From an uncultured Glaciecola sp. (GTDB lineage: Bacteria > Pseudomonadota > Gammaproteobacteria > Enterobacterales > Alteromonadaceae), in contig CAJQOP010000048.1 of the NCBI GenBank assembly GCA_905479945.1, positions 17,259 through 81,258 of the forward strand: a DNA stretch of 64,000 nt. Reading direction: 5' to 3'. Positions 53,503-61,506 of the stretch are shown piece after piece. Every line of letters begins with the position of its first letter. Position 1 is the stretch's first letter. The notes under the pieces are model-generated. The model was given only the letters and a program-made list of their open reading frames with translations, ran no database searches and had not been told where the DNA came from. Position numbers and translations under genes: made by a program.

Positions 53503-54251
53503 GACGTGTCCTCCTTTTTCAGGCCATACACTTTGCGCATAGACTCGCCATGCAGCTCTAAACGGTGGGAGCGATGAATTATTCTGTCCATAATCGCATC
53601 TGCATAGGTTGGCTCACCAATATATTCGTGCCATTTATCAAGCGGTAACTGAGAGGTAATGACCATTGAGCCGCTGCCTGTTCGATCCTCGATGATTTCT
53701 AACAAATCCTGCTGACGATTAGCTGAGAGTGGGGATAACGCCCAGTCATCTAAAATGAGCAATTTAAATTTTGATAGTCGCGTTCTAAGTTTTGGCAGCG
53801 AACCGTCCAAACGACTGATTTCCATATCCTCTAAAAGCCGTGGAAAACGGTAAAACAGCGCTGAATAACCGTTGCGGATAGCTAATTGAGCTAAGGCATT
53901 AGCAATATAGCTTTTACCGCCGCCAGTTGAGCCTGTGATAACGATGTACTGATTTTGCTCTAACCAATTACAACTTAAAAATGACTGTATGTATGCTCTA
54001 TCTAACCCTCTTGATTGACGATAATCAATATCTTCAATACACGCATTGGGAAGCTTTAGCTTAGCTGCTTTTAGCATCCTCAAAAACTTACGTTGATTTC
54101 TTTCCTGAGTATCTGCCGCGATAAGCAATGCAAGTCTTTCATCAAATGGCAGTTTTAGTACGTTTGGGCTTTGATGCTGGCGCTCAAGCTCATTTGCCAT
54201 GCCATGGCAACCCAACGATTTTAATTCTGTGAGTGTTTGTTGTTGCAACAT
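53487..54251 (-). CDS. istB: IS21-type helper ATPase IstB
   Basis: 254 residues from ATG 54251, one base after the istA stop and with GGGGGA upstream. N-terminal helical domain (TLTELKSLGCHGMANEL). AAA+ Walker A GSTGGGKS (107-114), Walker B LLILDDWA (Asp168-Asp169), sensor SMVITSQLP, and the family end HRSHRLELHGESMRK. It loads the transposase and selects the target using ATP. All motifs are intact. Confidence 0.93.
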   Translation of the reverse strand: MLQQQTLTELKSLGCHGMANELERQHQSPNVLKLPFDERLALLIAADTQERNQRKFLRMLKAAKLKLPNACIEDIDYRQSRGLDRAYIQSFLSCNWLEQNQYIVITGSTGGGKSYIANALAQLAIRNGYSALFYRFPRLLEDMEISRLDGSLPKLRTRLSKFKLLILDDWALSPLSANRQQDLLEIIEDRTGSGSMVITSQLPLDKWHEYIGEPTYADAIMDRIIHRSHRLELHGESMRKVYGLKKEDTSCLMT

Positions 54252-54252
54252 A

Positions 54253-55791
54253 CTAAAGTCCCCCTTGATAGTAATCGGCGCCACGTACGTTGTGGTGCTG
54301 TGGCAACTGACTTTGTTGAGGCGCATCATCACTTCGCATATCGATTTTGCACTGCAAAATTGAACGCACACTTTTCACTGTCGGTGATTCAATATTAAGG
54401 GCACACTGGCAAGCGGCTCCAAATCGCTCATTGCCATAAAGTCGGGCTAAAGATTGCAGTTGAGAGCAAGCATTGTTTGCTTCCATTGAATAACTCGCTT
54501 TTCCCTTGAATTGCGCGGTTACCAGCTTAACTGCATACTCACCGATTGACTCAGCCCATTGTGTATAGTGACTATTATTTTGTTCAGCATACGCTCTATG
54601 ACTATCAGGCATATGTGCATTGTCGGTTGTCGCACCGCCTTCGTTATCATTTCTAACATGAGACGCGATGCGCTTACCATTGTGTAAAAGCTCCACCATA
54701 TTCAGCGTCACTCTGGCTTCGACTTTTTTACTTCTATATTGATGCGGCACAGAATAATAGTGCTTCAATACATTGACATGATAATCAGAATTAGCCTTTT
54801 GCGCCGTTATCCACTGCGCATATTCAAAAGGTTGGCTAGGTAAGGCTTGCAATTTAGGCTTATCCAACTCTTCAAACCTTGAAAAACGGGAGCCTTCCTT
54901 GCGCTTAAACTTACGCTGATTAAGCTTTGGCAATAACTCCATTATCTCCTGATTAATTTCATGTACGCTGAAAAACTGACGACGCCTCAACACAACGGTT
55001 ATCCAGCGTGTAACCAGCAATACACCGATTTCAGCTAACGATTTATCTTGAGGTCGCCTCACCAGTGCAGGCTCAATCACACAATTGTAATGTCGTGATT
55101 GCTCAAGGTAGGTGCGGTTAATCAATGGGAACTTACCAGGCGTAGTGACAGCCGATTTGAGATTGTCTGGCACAACAACTTGCGGCACACCGCTAAAAAA
55201 CATAAACATCTGGTTATGTGCCTCTATAAAGTCTTCCAACTTCTGACTTTTTGATGCAAATGCAAACGTATATTGAGAGCACCCCAAGACGCCCACAAAC
55301 ACTTGCGCAAAACACTGCTCACCAGTATCACTGTTCGTCCATGGTATGGTTTTTCCGGCGTAATCCACATATACACACTCGCCAGCATAGTGTGTTTGAC
55401 GCATGGATAGCCCCATGCTTTTGAGGTACTTGTTATAATAAAAGTTAAATTGAGACTGACTGTAGGCTGTACCCGGCTCAATTGAGCAATACTCCTCCCA
55501 CAACTGCACCAAGGTTTGATGTTTATGTGCTTGCATTTGTTTGTGAATAAGGGCCCAACTAGGTAAACGTTTGCGTTTGTCAGCTTGCTTTTTCTTGCTG
55601 AAAAGCGCCTCAAACACTTCATCTCGCATTTCTGATACTTGCGGCCAATCTAGCAATGAACGGTTAAGAATAAGCTTGTGTCTACGAACAGTATTGGGCG
55701 CTAAATCTGTATTTCGAGCAATATGGTGGTTAGAATAATCAGTGGTTAATAACTGTCTAACCATTTCTTTTCTGGTTTGAATTTTCATCAT
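54253..55791 (-). CDS. istA: IS21-family transposase IstA
   Basis: 512 residues. N-terminal helix-turn-helix (HHIARNTDLAPNTVRRH). The DDE integrase core has Asp143 (YVDYAGKTIPW), Asp209 (VVPDNLKSAV) and Glu254 (DKSLAEIGVLLV). A C-terminal basic domain, YHVNVLKHYYSVPHQYRSKKVE, is typical of IstA. The catalytic triad and full length suggest an active protein. First gene of a coupled four-gene operon. Confidence 0.93.
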   Translation of the reverse strand: MMKIQTRKEMVRQLLTTDYSNHHIARNTDLAPNTVRRHKLILNRSLLDWPQVSEMRDEVFEALFSKKKQADKRKRLPSWALIHKQMQAHKHQTLVQLWEEYCSIEPGTAYSQSQFNFYYNKYLKSMGLSMRQTHYAGECVYVDYAGKTIPWTNSDTGEQCFAQVFVGVLGCSQYTFAFASKSQKLEDFIEAHNQMFMFFSGVPQVVVPDNLKSAVTTPGKFPLINRTYLEQSRHYNCVIEPALVRRPQDKSLAEIGVLLVTRWITVVLRRRQFFSVHEINQEIMELLPKLNQRKFKRKEGSRFSRFEELDKPKLQALPSQPFEYAQWITAQKANSDYHVNVLKHYYSVPHQYRSKKVEARVTLNMVELLHNGKRIASHVRNDNEGGATTDNAHMPDSHRAYAEQNNSHYTQWAESIGEYAVKLVTAQFKGKASYSMEANNACSQLQSLARLYGNERFGAACQCALNIESPTVKSVRSILQCKIDMRSDDAPQQSQLPQHHNVRGADYYQGGL

Positions 55792-55954
55792 AAAACCTTG
55801 TATAGGTCATGCTCTGCTATCTCAACTTACAAGCGATAGCAAAGCCAATTTAGTCAATTCAAGACACGCGCACGCATACCTGATAATCAAGTACTTGAAT
55901 TTTTGTGCGGAAAGACTATGATGTGGTTGTTGGCTTCAAAATCAACAATCACTG

Positions 55955-55988
55955 AAAAAGCTTAAGAGTTAGTGCTCTTGAGCTTTTT
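55955..55988. terminator. Bidirectional terminator upstream of istA
   Basis: AAAAAGCTTAAGAG and CTCTTGAGCTTTTTT arms around TTAGTG, in the 290-base gap 55792-56081. It would stop transcription entering the transposition operon from outside. Confidence 0.8.
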
Positions 55989-56081
55989 TGCTTTCTGGCC
56001 TTGCATAAGTGTTTAATTTTTATCAGGACTTCTTTTTTAAGTGTCTACATAGGCACCTCCTATAATTGTGATTAAAAGTTA

Positions 56082-56345
56082 TTAAGCGTTAGCCGTTCTT
56101 TGTTTTGCTAACCACTTGGCGACATCTTTAGTTAACGCGAACTTTCCTTTGCGTTTTTCTATAGGAAATACGGTTACAGGTACCGTTTTTCGGCTAACCG
56201 CTTGACGAAAAGCATCTGCACTCCCATAACCAAGCGCATTGATCAAATGTTTACCAAACAATGTTGGTCCATACAACGCCAACATGTCTTGCTCTAACTC
56301 TTTTGCCAAGGTCACGGCTGGATCGGTCTCGATCTTCCCAGTCAT
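56082..56345 (-). CDS. Small DNA-binding-like protein (PrtN/AlpA-like), putative
   Basis: 87 residues from ATG 56345; a TTG frame extends to 56411 through a palindrome, which makes the longer form unlikely. The layout LINALGYGSADAFRQAVSRK, then VPVTVFPIEKRKGKFALTKDVAKWLAKQR is like the compact helix-turn-helix/wing of AlpA, excisionase or PrtN proteins, with a variable middle strand and a terminal basic helix. It is divergent from the gene at 56510 across a 27-bp palindrome that could be its operator. Confidence 0.5.
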   Translation of the reverse strand: MTGKIETDPAVTLAKELEQDMLALYGPTLFGKHLINALGYGSADAFRQAVSRKTVPVTVFPIEKRKGKFALTKDVAKWLAKQRTANA

Positions 56346-56412
56346 ATCTATACTGCCTAGTTGCTTATAAACACATTTTCTTAAAATACTTAGTTGATAC
56401 AAGCATTTCAAA

Positions 56413-56439
56413 GTGAAAGAAAGTCAGACTTTCTTTCAC
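56413..56439. promoter_or_regulatory. Perfect 13-bp inverted repeat between divergent genes
   Basis: GTGAAAGAAAGTC, one base, then GACTTTCTTTCAC. A strong operator candidate for the small DNA-binding protein beside it. Confidence 0.75.
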
Positions 56440-56500
56440 CAAAGCAAGCTTGTATTGTGTTTATTGCCAGTGACGATGCTTAATTTGTTGCTGGTCCGTT

Positions 56501-56524
56501 AAGGAAAAGATGAAGGAAAAGATG
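56501..56524. repeat. 12-bp tandem duplication copying ribosome site and start codon
   Basis: AAGGAAAAGATG occurs twice (56501-56512 and 56513-56524), so the gene has two equivalent starts in frame. Confidence 0.95.
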
Positions 56525-57472
56525 AGAATTGGACGACCGCCAACAAATCCTGTTGAAAGAATACGGGTCAAAATTTTGATGACTGCAATCAACATGCAAA
56601 ATCAAAGTTTAAAAACCGGTTATCAGTTAGAGCGCTATTTCAACCCTGAACGCTTAACGTATATAGATGGTGAAACAAAACGCAGTGGTAAATGGGATCA
56701 TTACAGAAAAAAGGGCACCACACCATCGTCAAGCGTTTTGAAAAGCATTAAAAAAGAGTACCCTTGGGCTTATGCACTCTATGAGTCTAAGATATGGACA
56801 ACACTTCAATGTGGTCATCAATCTAAATACTACTGGAGCGAGTTTTATTTGTCGTGTGACCCAGAGCTACAGCGATTGTGTTACCGATTTAAATCGTACA
56901 ATGCCGGTGATTTTTTAAAGTTCAAAAGTAAAAAACGGATCGCCCTCAATAAACTATTTAAAATTGGCACCTTGGATGCCCTTGCTTGTCTTATTGCGCT
57001 ACTGCGAGAAAGTATTGAAGATGAAAGTCCGTTTGAATATGACGCTATTGAGACAACCGTGTTCAATCTCATTTTTTGGATAATTGGTGAAGCGCCTTTT
57101 TTTCATCATATAAAAGAGCTATATCAGTTCCTAGTTGATTACATATTCGTGAGCGATAACCATCAATTTAGGCTACTCCGAAGTACACCTTGGTCATTAA
57201 CAAAAAACGAAATCGGTATTCGAATTAGCATAAATAATAAAAATATCATGTTGGCAGAAGATATTAGTCTTATATCTACCCGTGAAGAAACCCGAAAATT
57301 CATTTACTGGAAACATAAAGGCGATAGCAGATTAATTGTAAAAGAAATGGCAGACGCGTTTTACCAAAACAAATATGCCATCCCAGACTCCAAACATGGT
57401 TTAAAATGGCTAATCAAAAAATTGAATAAAACTAGACAAGCAGATCAGCAATTAAGCCGAGTGTATATTTAA
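56510..57472 (+). CDS. Hypothetical protein of the accessory island
   Basis: 320 residues (or 316 from the second start at 56522). Basic N-terminus with MRIGRPPTNPVERIRVKILM, an AT-hook-like GRPP motif. A helical middle includes LDALACLIALLRESIEDES and FNLIFWIIGEAPFFHH. A basic end follows (KHGLKWLIKKLNKTR). No family recognised. The GRPP motif and charge suggest a DNA- or RNA-associated role, but this is only a suggestion. It is divergent from the small regulator-like gene. Confidence 0.7.
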   Translation: MKEKMRIGRPPTNPVERIRVKILMTAINMQNQSLKTGYQLERYFNPERLTYIDGETKRSGKWDHYRKKGTTPSSSVLKSIKKEYPWAYALYESKIWTTLQCGHQSKYYWSEFYLSCDPELQRLCYRFKSYNAGDFLKFKSKKRIALNKLFKIGTLDALACLIALLRESIEDESPFEYDAIETTVFNLIFWIIGEAPFFHHIKELYQFLVDYIFVSDNHQFRLLRSTPWSLTKNEIGIRISINNKNIMLAEDISLISTREETRKFIYWKHKGDSRLIVKEMADAFYQNKYAIPDSKHGLKWLIKKLNKTRQADQQLSRVYI

Positions 57473-57864
57473 CTGAGTAGGCAGTATATCTTAAATCCTA
57501 TGAGCAACATATTCTGGTTTGACTGGGCAACACATGACGGTAAACTTAGGCAAGTTTACCGGTGTCACCAGCTTGGTGGCACTGGCACTGTTTGCCCACA
57601 CCGCTGATAACCACTGCCCACTTCTTCCGGAAACCTCTGCCCTGAGCGCTGGCGATATTGCCCATTTTAGACACAAAAAAGCTCTACCAAATGATAAAGC
57701 TTTCGTGGAATTCACTTAAATTGACTACAACCCCATTATTCGCGTTTCTGGGTCATAAGACCTCCAGTCAGATAAAAAGTGTCGCAACCTCTTACCTAAA
57801 GCCTAGTAAAAACCTAAAAACTTCAAATTATGTTAGGCATCCCTATAAAGTTCTTTTGATATTT
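57473..57864. other. Intergenic segment with a GC-richer block
   Basis: About 392 bases. Positions 57491-57719 are GC-richer than the surroundings and open on both strands (about 66 and 74 codons), with no ribosome site and no recognised product. The block may be a remnant or a dispersed repeat. The rest is AT-rich with nothing identifiable. Confidence 0.5.
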
Positions 57865-58257
57865 TTATTTCTTTTCACCGACCCAAGCGAATAACTTTTT
57901 ATAATTTTGAACTGTACCTTCTATATTTCCTTTATCATTTATCATTACGACATGAACAATAGAAAAAGCGTTATTATTTTTATTACCAATCCCACAATGC
58001 TCAAACACGAGAGAGTCTAGCACTTCATCATAAGTAATCTTACTAACTTCGCACTTATATTCATATTGATCCGCAAAAATTACTCTTTCGGATGATATGT
58101 TAAGTTCAGTAGGATATTTGATTTGATTCCACCAAGGGAATCCTGCTTGTTTTATCACATGTACTTTCCAATCCCCATAAAACTTTTGAGGTATCTCTGC
58201 GTAAGAGTTATTACACCCAAAAAAACAAGTTAATAAGAGAAAAAAGAATCTAGTCAT
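57865..58257 (-). CDS. Exported small protein, putative immunity to Rhs tip 2
   Basis: 130 residues from ATG 58257, which is one base past the Rhs stop. N-terminal export signal MTRFFFLLLTCFFGCNNSYA, either a weak lipobox (FFGC) or cleavage after SYA. The mature part has FYGDWKVHVIKQAG and two Cys, recalling small periplasmic beta-proteins. A periplasmic location fits protection against a peptidoglycan-cleaving toxin. The role is inferred from gene order and the toxin type. Confidence 0.6.
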   Translation of the reverse strand: MTRFFFLLLTCFFGCNNSYAEIPQKFYGDWKVHVIKQAGFPWWNQIKYPTELNISSERVIFADQYEYKCEVSKITYDEVLDSLVFEHCGIGNKNNNAFSIVHVVMINDKGNIEGTVQNYKKLFAWVGEKK

Positions 58258-58258
58258 A

Positions 58259-59383
58259 TTACTCTCCAACATACCGTCTATAAATTACTGGTTTTGTATA
58301 TTTTGCTGGAAAAACTTGGTCAAAATAATCAAAACTAACACCAGCATTCCTAGCTGAAATGATACCACCGTCAACAACAATTCCAACGTGACCTGTAGCA
58401 TCGCTATAGTTTCTGACTTGTCCTGCAATATCACCCGGCAAAGGTGAATCTACAATTTCCCAGCCAGGAATATTAGCATTTGGATCTCCCCATCCCCATT
58501 TGCCTGCGGTAGGTGGCCATAAGTTGCCATGTTCATCCATATTAAGTGATACATTAGCTCCTGCATCGTTTGCCATATCAGACACAAATTTATTGCATTT
58601 ATAACTTCCTTTAGGGAAGTTTCCAGATTTATCATCAAATGCATATTTCTCTTTTGCTGCTAACGCTTTTTCAGCCCTGTCAGCAATCTTAGCCCCTTTT
58701 TCTCCATTAAAAGCTTGAGCAAAGGCCGCAGTCGTTGCACCGTTTGCAAACTTACCACCTGTTATTTTTGAAATAGTTCCACCAATTACAGCGGCAGTCG
58801 CAACCCTTAAAGCAGTCATATCAAGTCCTTGTTCGGTGCCGACTATCCCGTTTACATTTGCAGCTTTAGTCAAGCCTGCACTCCAGAAACCATGTCCAAA
58901 GTTACCACCTTGAAGATCAGAAAGTATTCCTCCAGCCAGACCATGAGAACCAATATGTGCTAGCCCACCTTCCAAGGCACCACCATTGAAGTATCCTCCT
59001 ATACCTCCAAAAACAGCCCCTGAAAAAGCACCTTGTAGCGTGCCCTTTAGACTACCCGTAGCCACAAAGCCAGCGGCTCCTCCGGCAATAGCTCCGATAG
59101 CAGCTCCTTGAGCTACAGCCGAAGACATACCTGCAATAGCATTTAGCCCTGAAGCCCAGTCGCCAGTGTAATATGCAACAACCATTGCGGCTGCAACCCT
59201 CCAGTATTTCTTAACAAACTTACCAAGCTTCTTAAAGAAATACCCACTGGGATCGGTATAACTCAATGGATTATTCAACACATAAGAATAACGATTATAA
59301 TTCTGGCTATTCTTAGGAGCCTGAATATGCGGATCAGCCTGCAAGAACCGCCCAAGCGTCGGATCGTAAATCCGACCATTCAT
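58259..59383 (-). CDS. Orphan Rhs C-terminal tip 2 with NlpC/P60-like toxin
   Basis: 374 residues. It begins at the same Rhs-core point as tip 1 ([13 protein letters not shown]). A Gly/Ala-rich linker follows, and [17 protein letters not shown] ends at residue 228. The toxin domain (229-374) has YKCNKFV (Cys263), PLPGDIAGQ and [10 protein letters not shown] (His332), the Cys-His pattern of NlpC/P60 or CHAP-type peptidoglycan amidases/endopeptidases. It would cleave the cell wall of a target in the periplasm. The Rhs shell is missing upstream: only IHM precedes, after an in-frame TGA. Confidence 0.85.
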   Translation of the reverse strand: MNGRIYDPTLGRFLQADPHIQAPKNSQNYNRYSYVLNNPLSYTDPSGYFFKKLGKFVKKYWRVAAAMVVAYYTGDWASGLNAIAGMSSAVAQGAAIGAIAGGAAGFVATGSLKGTLQGAFSGAVFGGIGGYFNGGALEGGLAHIGSHGLAGGILSDLQGGNFGHGFWSAGLTKAANVNGIVGTEQGLDMTALRVATAAVIGGTISKITGGKFANGATTAAFAQAFNGEKGAKIADRAEKALAAKEKYAFDDKSGNFPKGSYKCNKFVSDMANDAGANVSLNMDEHGNLWPPTAGKWGWGDPNANIPGWEIVDSPLPGDIAGQVRNYSDATGHVGIVVDGGIISARNAGVSFDYFDQVFPAKYTKPVIYRRYVGE

Positions 59384-59441
59384 ATGGATTCAAAGGAAAT
59401 ACGATCCTAATATTTCAATGACTTAATAGAATATGGTGACC

Positions 59442-60656
59442 TTATTCAAACTTCTTTTTCTTATCGTGAATATAGGATTTAGTTGAGTATTTCTCACTTG
59501 TGCCACAATGAATTGAGCTTAATATTGAATCTTTCAAACCTTCAATAAGACCTACCTCAGAGGAGCTATTAATGTAATCTCTGATCGTATCAGCAAGTTC
59601 TTCAATAATAGCTTCAGGTTTATCTATGTTGTATGCCTTACCTAGCTTAACCAATTGTTTGTTATCAGGGAAAAGTTTCGCACCATTAAGTTTAAGTGCC
59701 ATTTTATTATCTATCGTGTCATAAATAGGTGTATGGGTAATGTCATAAGGTGGCGTCAAAATGATCTCTTTTTTGTTTTCTTCATATTGCACCGAAAAGT
59801 TCTTCAAGTGGGCATCACCGTTTCCAATTAAGCAGTTAAACACTATATATTGATACATACGTCTGAGCTGCATATCAGATTTAGTGAAGATGTACGTAGC
59901 CTTCATCAGCATTTCGTAACTAGACTGATACTTTTCATCACCTTGCTTACCCATTAGTACGGTAAAGTCTTCAATGCCTAAACGTTTGCCATCAACCTCA
60001 TCAAACCGCTCTGTAATAAAGGTTCTTAAATCATCTGAAAGCCAGCATTGGCTAGGTGCTAAGCCACAGGCTCTCGCAGCTTCCATGCAAACATATTCAT
60101 TGACTGTAAGCAGTGGAAACTCATCATCATAAGTTTTGATGATAAAGTCTTTTTGCTGTAACAGGCTGCGCCCAATTGAGGGTTTACCTGTGTCGTTAAC
60201 AGCATTAACTAGCACTTTAGGTTGTACACCTGAAACCAAGCCATTTAGGTAATACCTATCTAACAACTGATGAAAAAGGTTTTCTTTACCTTGCCAATTG
60301 AGTATTTCATTCAGTGACAATTGGCCAATATCCGTCTTTTTAATTTCACTACTATAAGATAAATGTCCAATGCCTTTATCCAATTGCAGAGCAAGTAGAT
60401 ACATATCATTGATATTAGCGTGGCGTCGAAGCTTTTCACTGATATAGCGACGAACATAACCTTCAGGTAAGTTTTGGCTAAATATAGGATGAAGCGCGCC
60501 ATGGTTATATGGCTCTTGCTGGTACTTCATCGTTAAAGAAACAGGGTTTTGGCTCGTATACTGGTAAGCAAAATGGCCTGGCTGAGTCAGCTCACCTGAT
60601 TCTCTGCCAAAAGCTTGCACTTGGATTTGACTGATTTTATTCGGAAGCTCTGTCAT
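59442..60656 (-). CDS. hipA: HipA-family serine/threonine kinase toxin
   Basis: 404 residues. The N-terminal HipA domain includes HPIFSQNLPEGYVRR, then the glycine-rich SGVQPK (about 142-147) and ATP Lys174 (FIIKTY). The catalytic loop is GNGDAHLKNF (Asp281, Asn286) and the metal Asp305 is in PPYDITHT. In the family such kinases phosphorylate GltX or another translation factor and halt growth. The start ATG shares one base with the hipB stop (TAATG). The overall length is slightly under the usual 440. Confidence 0.9.
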   Translation of the reverse strand: MTELPNKISQIQVQAFGRESGELTQPGHFAYQYTSQNPVSLTMKYQQEPYNHGALHPIFSQNLPEGYVRRYISEKLRRHANINDMYLLALQLDKGIGHLSYSSEIKKTDIGQLSLNEILNWQGKENLFHQLLDRYYLNGLVSGVQPKVLVNAVNDTGKPSIGRSLLQQKDFIIKTYDDEFPLLTVNEYVCMEAARACGLAPSQCWLSDDLRTFITERFDEVDGKRLGIEDFTVLMGKQGDEKYQSSYEMLMKATYIFTKSDMQLRRMYQYIVFNCLIGNGDAHLKNFSVQYEENKKEIILTPPYDITHTPIYDTIDNKMALKLNGAKLFPDNKQLVKLGKAYNIDKPEAIIEELADTIRDYINSSSEVGLIEGLKDSILSSIHCGTSEKYSTKSYIHDKKKKFE

Positions 60657-60907
60657 TATTCATCTTCCTCAAATAAACTGGAAAGTTCATCTAATTGCGG
60701 TAAATCGTTTTGCTCTTCAATAATGGCAACCTTAAGCCCTAATAGCTCAAGATACTTGCGTAGATATTTTATGCCACCTGTGAAGTGACCTTTTTCCATC
60801 GCAATAACTTGGTTACGGCTTAAACCTGTTTGGGTTGAAACGTACTGCTGGGTCCAACCTTTTTCTTTGCGTTTAACTGAGATTAACGAACCATCATACC
60901 AATGCAT
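60656..60907 (-). CDS. hipB: HipB-type antitoxin (XRE helix-turn-helix)
   Basis: 83 residues. A Cro/C1-type helix-turn-helix (about 10-50): KEKGWTQQYVSTQTGLSRNQVIAMEKG. The acidic C-terminus, DELSSLFEEDE, probably contacts HipA. Two palindromes, at 60933 and 60973, lie within 80 bases upstream and are likely operators for autorepression. Confidence 0.88.
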   Translation of the reverse strand: MHWYDGSLISVKRKEKGWTQQYVSTQTGLSRNQVIAMEKGHFTGGIKYLRKYLELLGLKVAIIEEQNDLPQLDELSSLFEEDE

Positions 60908-60932
60908 TTTGAACTTCCACTACGAGCATAAA

Positions 60933-60948
60933 GTTAATATATATTAAC
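60933..60948. promoter_or_regulatory. hipBA operator 1
   Basis: GTTAATATATATTAAC, a perfect palindrome. Confidence 0.7.
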
Positions 60949-60972
60949 ATTAAGGTATAAACAAGCCGAAAG

Positions 60973-60988
60973 GTTAATATATGTTAAC
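60973..60988. promoter_or_regulatory. hipBA operator 2
   Basis: GTTAATATATGTTAAC, one change from operator 1, 40 bases (about four helical turns) away on the same face. Confidence 0.7.
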
Positions 60989-61068
60989 TTTTGATGTGGA
61001 AAGATAAGTATAACGAGTAAATATGCTGATAATTACCTTTTAGTTAGATTCCTTACTAATGTGCTATA

Positions 61069-61461
61069 TCAGAAAAAAGCAGAAGCATTGTCCATTGCTA
61101 TATTTTTACGTGTACCAGGACCAATTAATATATAAAACGTATTTTTAGTTTCAAATACGCACTTGAAGTGAGTGGCCACCAATGGAGATGTTCGCACCCA
61201 GCCAAAAACAGGAAAGCGGTCAAGTTCATCAAACAATATTTTATCCGCCTTAACTAAAGTAATAGGCTCTTTGTCACTATTATCTACATTAATTGATTTA
61301 ATATCCCACCAAGTCCAGTTTGAAACGACACAGATAGACTTATTCTGGTTCAACTCTTCACAAAGCATAATAATTTCATCCTGGCGATCGAGGCTACAAC
61401 CAAAATCAATGGGGTCGCCTGGTTCATTAAATGCTTCTTGCAACTCTAGTAATCTGTCCAT
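61069..61461 (-). CDS. Hypothetical protein, DUF6957-like, paralogue of the next gene
   Basis: 130 residues, no signal peptide or membrane helix. It has CVVSNWTWWDIKSINVD, VRTSPLVATHF and VFETKNTFYILIGPGTRK near the end. The last motif and Trp-rich middle match the neighbour at 61507 (VIKNWIWMNIKMDEL, SQLFTRLHK, AEDAFYVLVGSGRL). I recall this layout as DUF6957, a family of unknown role; the name is not certain. Both lie between hipBA and the tyrosine recombinase. Confidence 0.6.
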   Translation of the reverse strand: MDRLLELQEAFNEPGDPIDFGCSLDRQDEIIMLCEELNQNKSICVVSNWTWWDIKSINVDNSDKEPITLVKADKILFDELDRFPVFGWVRTSPLVATHFKCVFETKNTFYILIGPGTRKNIAMDNASAFF

Positions 61462-61506
61462 TTTAATATACCTTAACCACTTATCTATCGATAAATTTAC
61501 TGTCAG

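Larger units (their letters stand above)
52036..56049. mobile_element. Candidate four-gene transposon: IstA-IstB-primase-like-recombinase
   Basis: Extent proposed from an 8-bp inverted match, TATGTAGA (52034-52041) and TCTACATA (56044-56051), giving TGTAGA...TCTACA ends. Near the left end AATAGTGAAC (52041) and AATAGTCAAG (52062) repeat at 21-bp spacing, as transposase-binding sites might. The four genes between are translationally coupled on the minus strand. The gene module is well supported; the exact ends are tentative. Confidence 0.5.

Noticed and set aside
57658..57894. Frame with LGHKTSSQIK, like the C-terminal box of a tyrosine integrase
   Set aside because: Only the LGHK match is seen; the HxxR box and nucleophile context are missing and no ribosome site is present. 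Probably chance.
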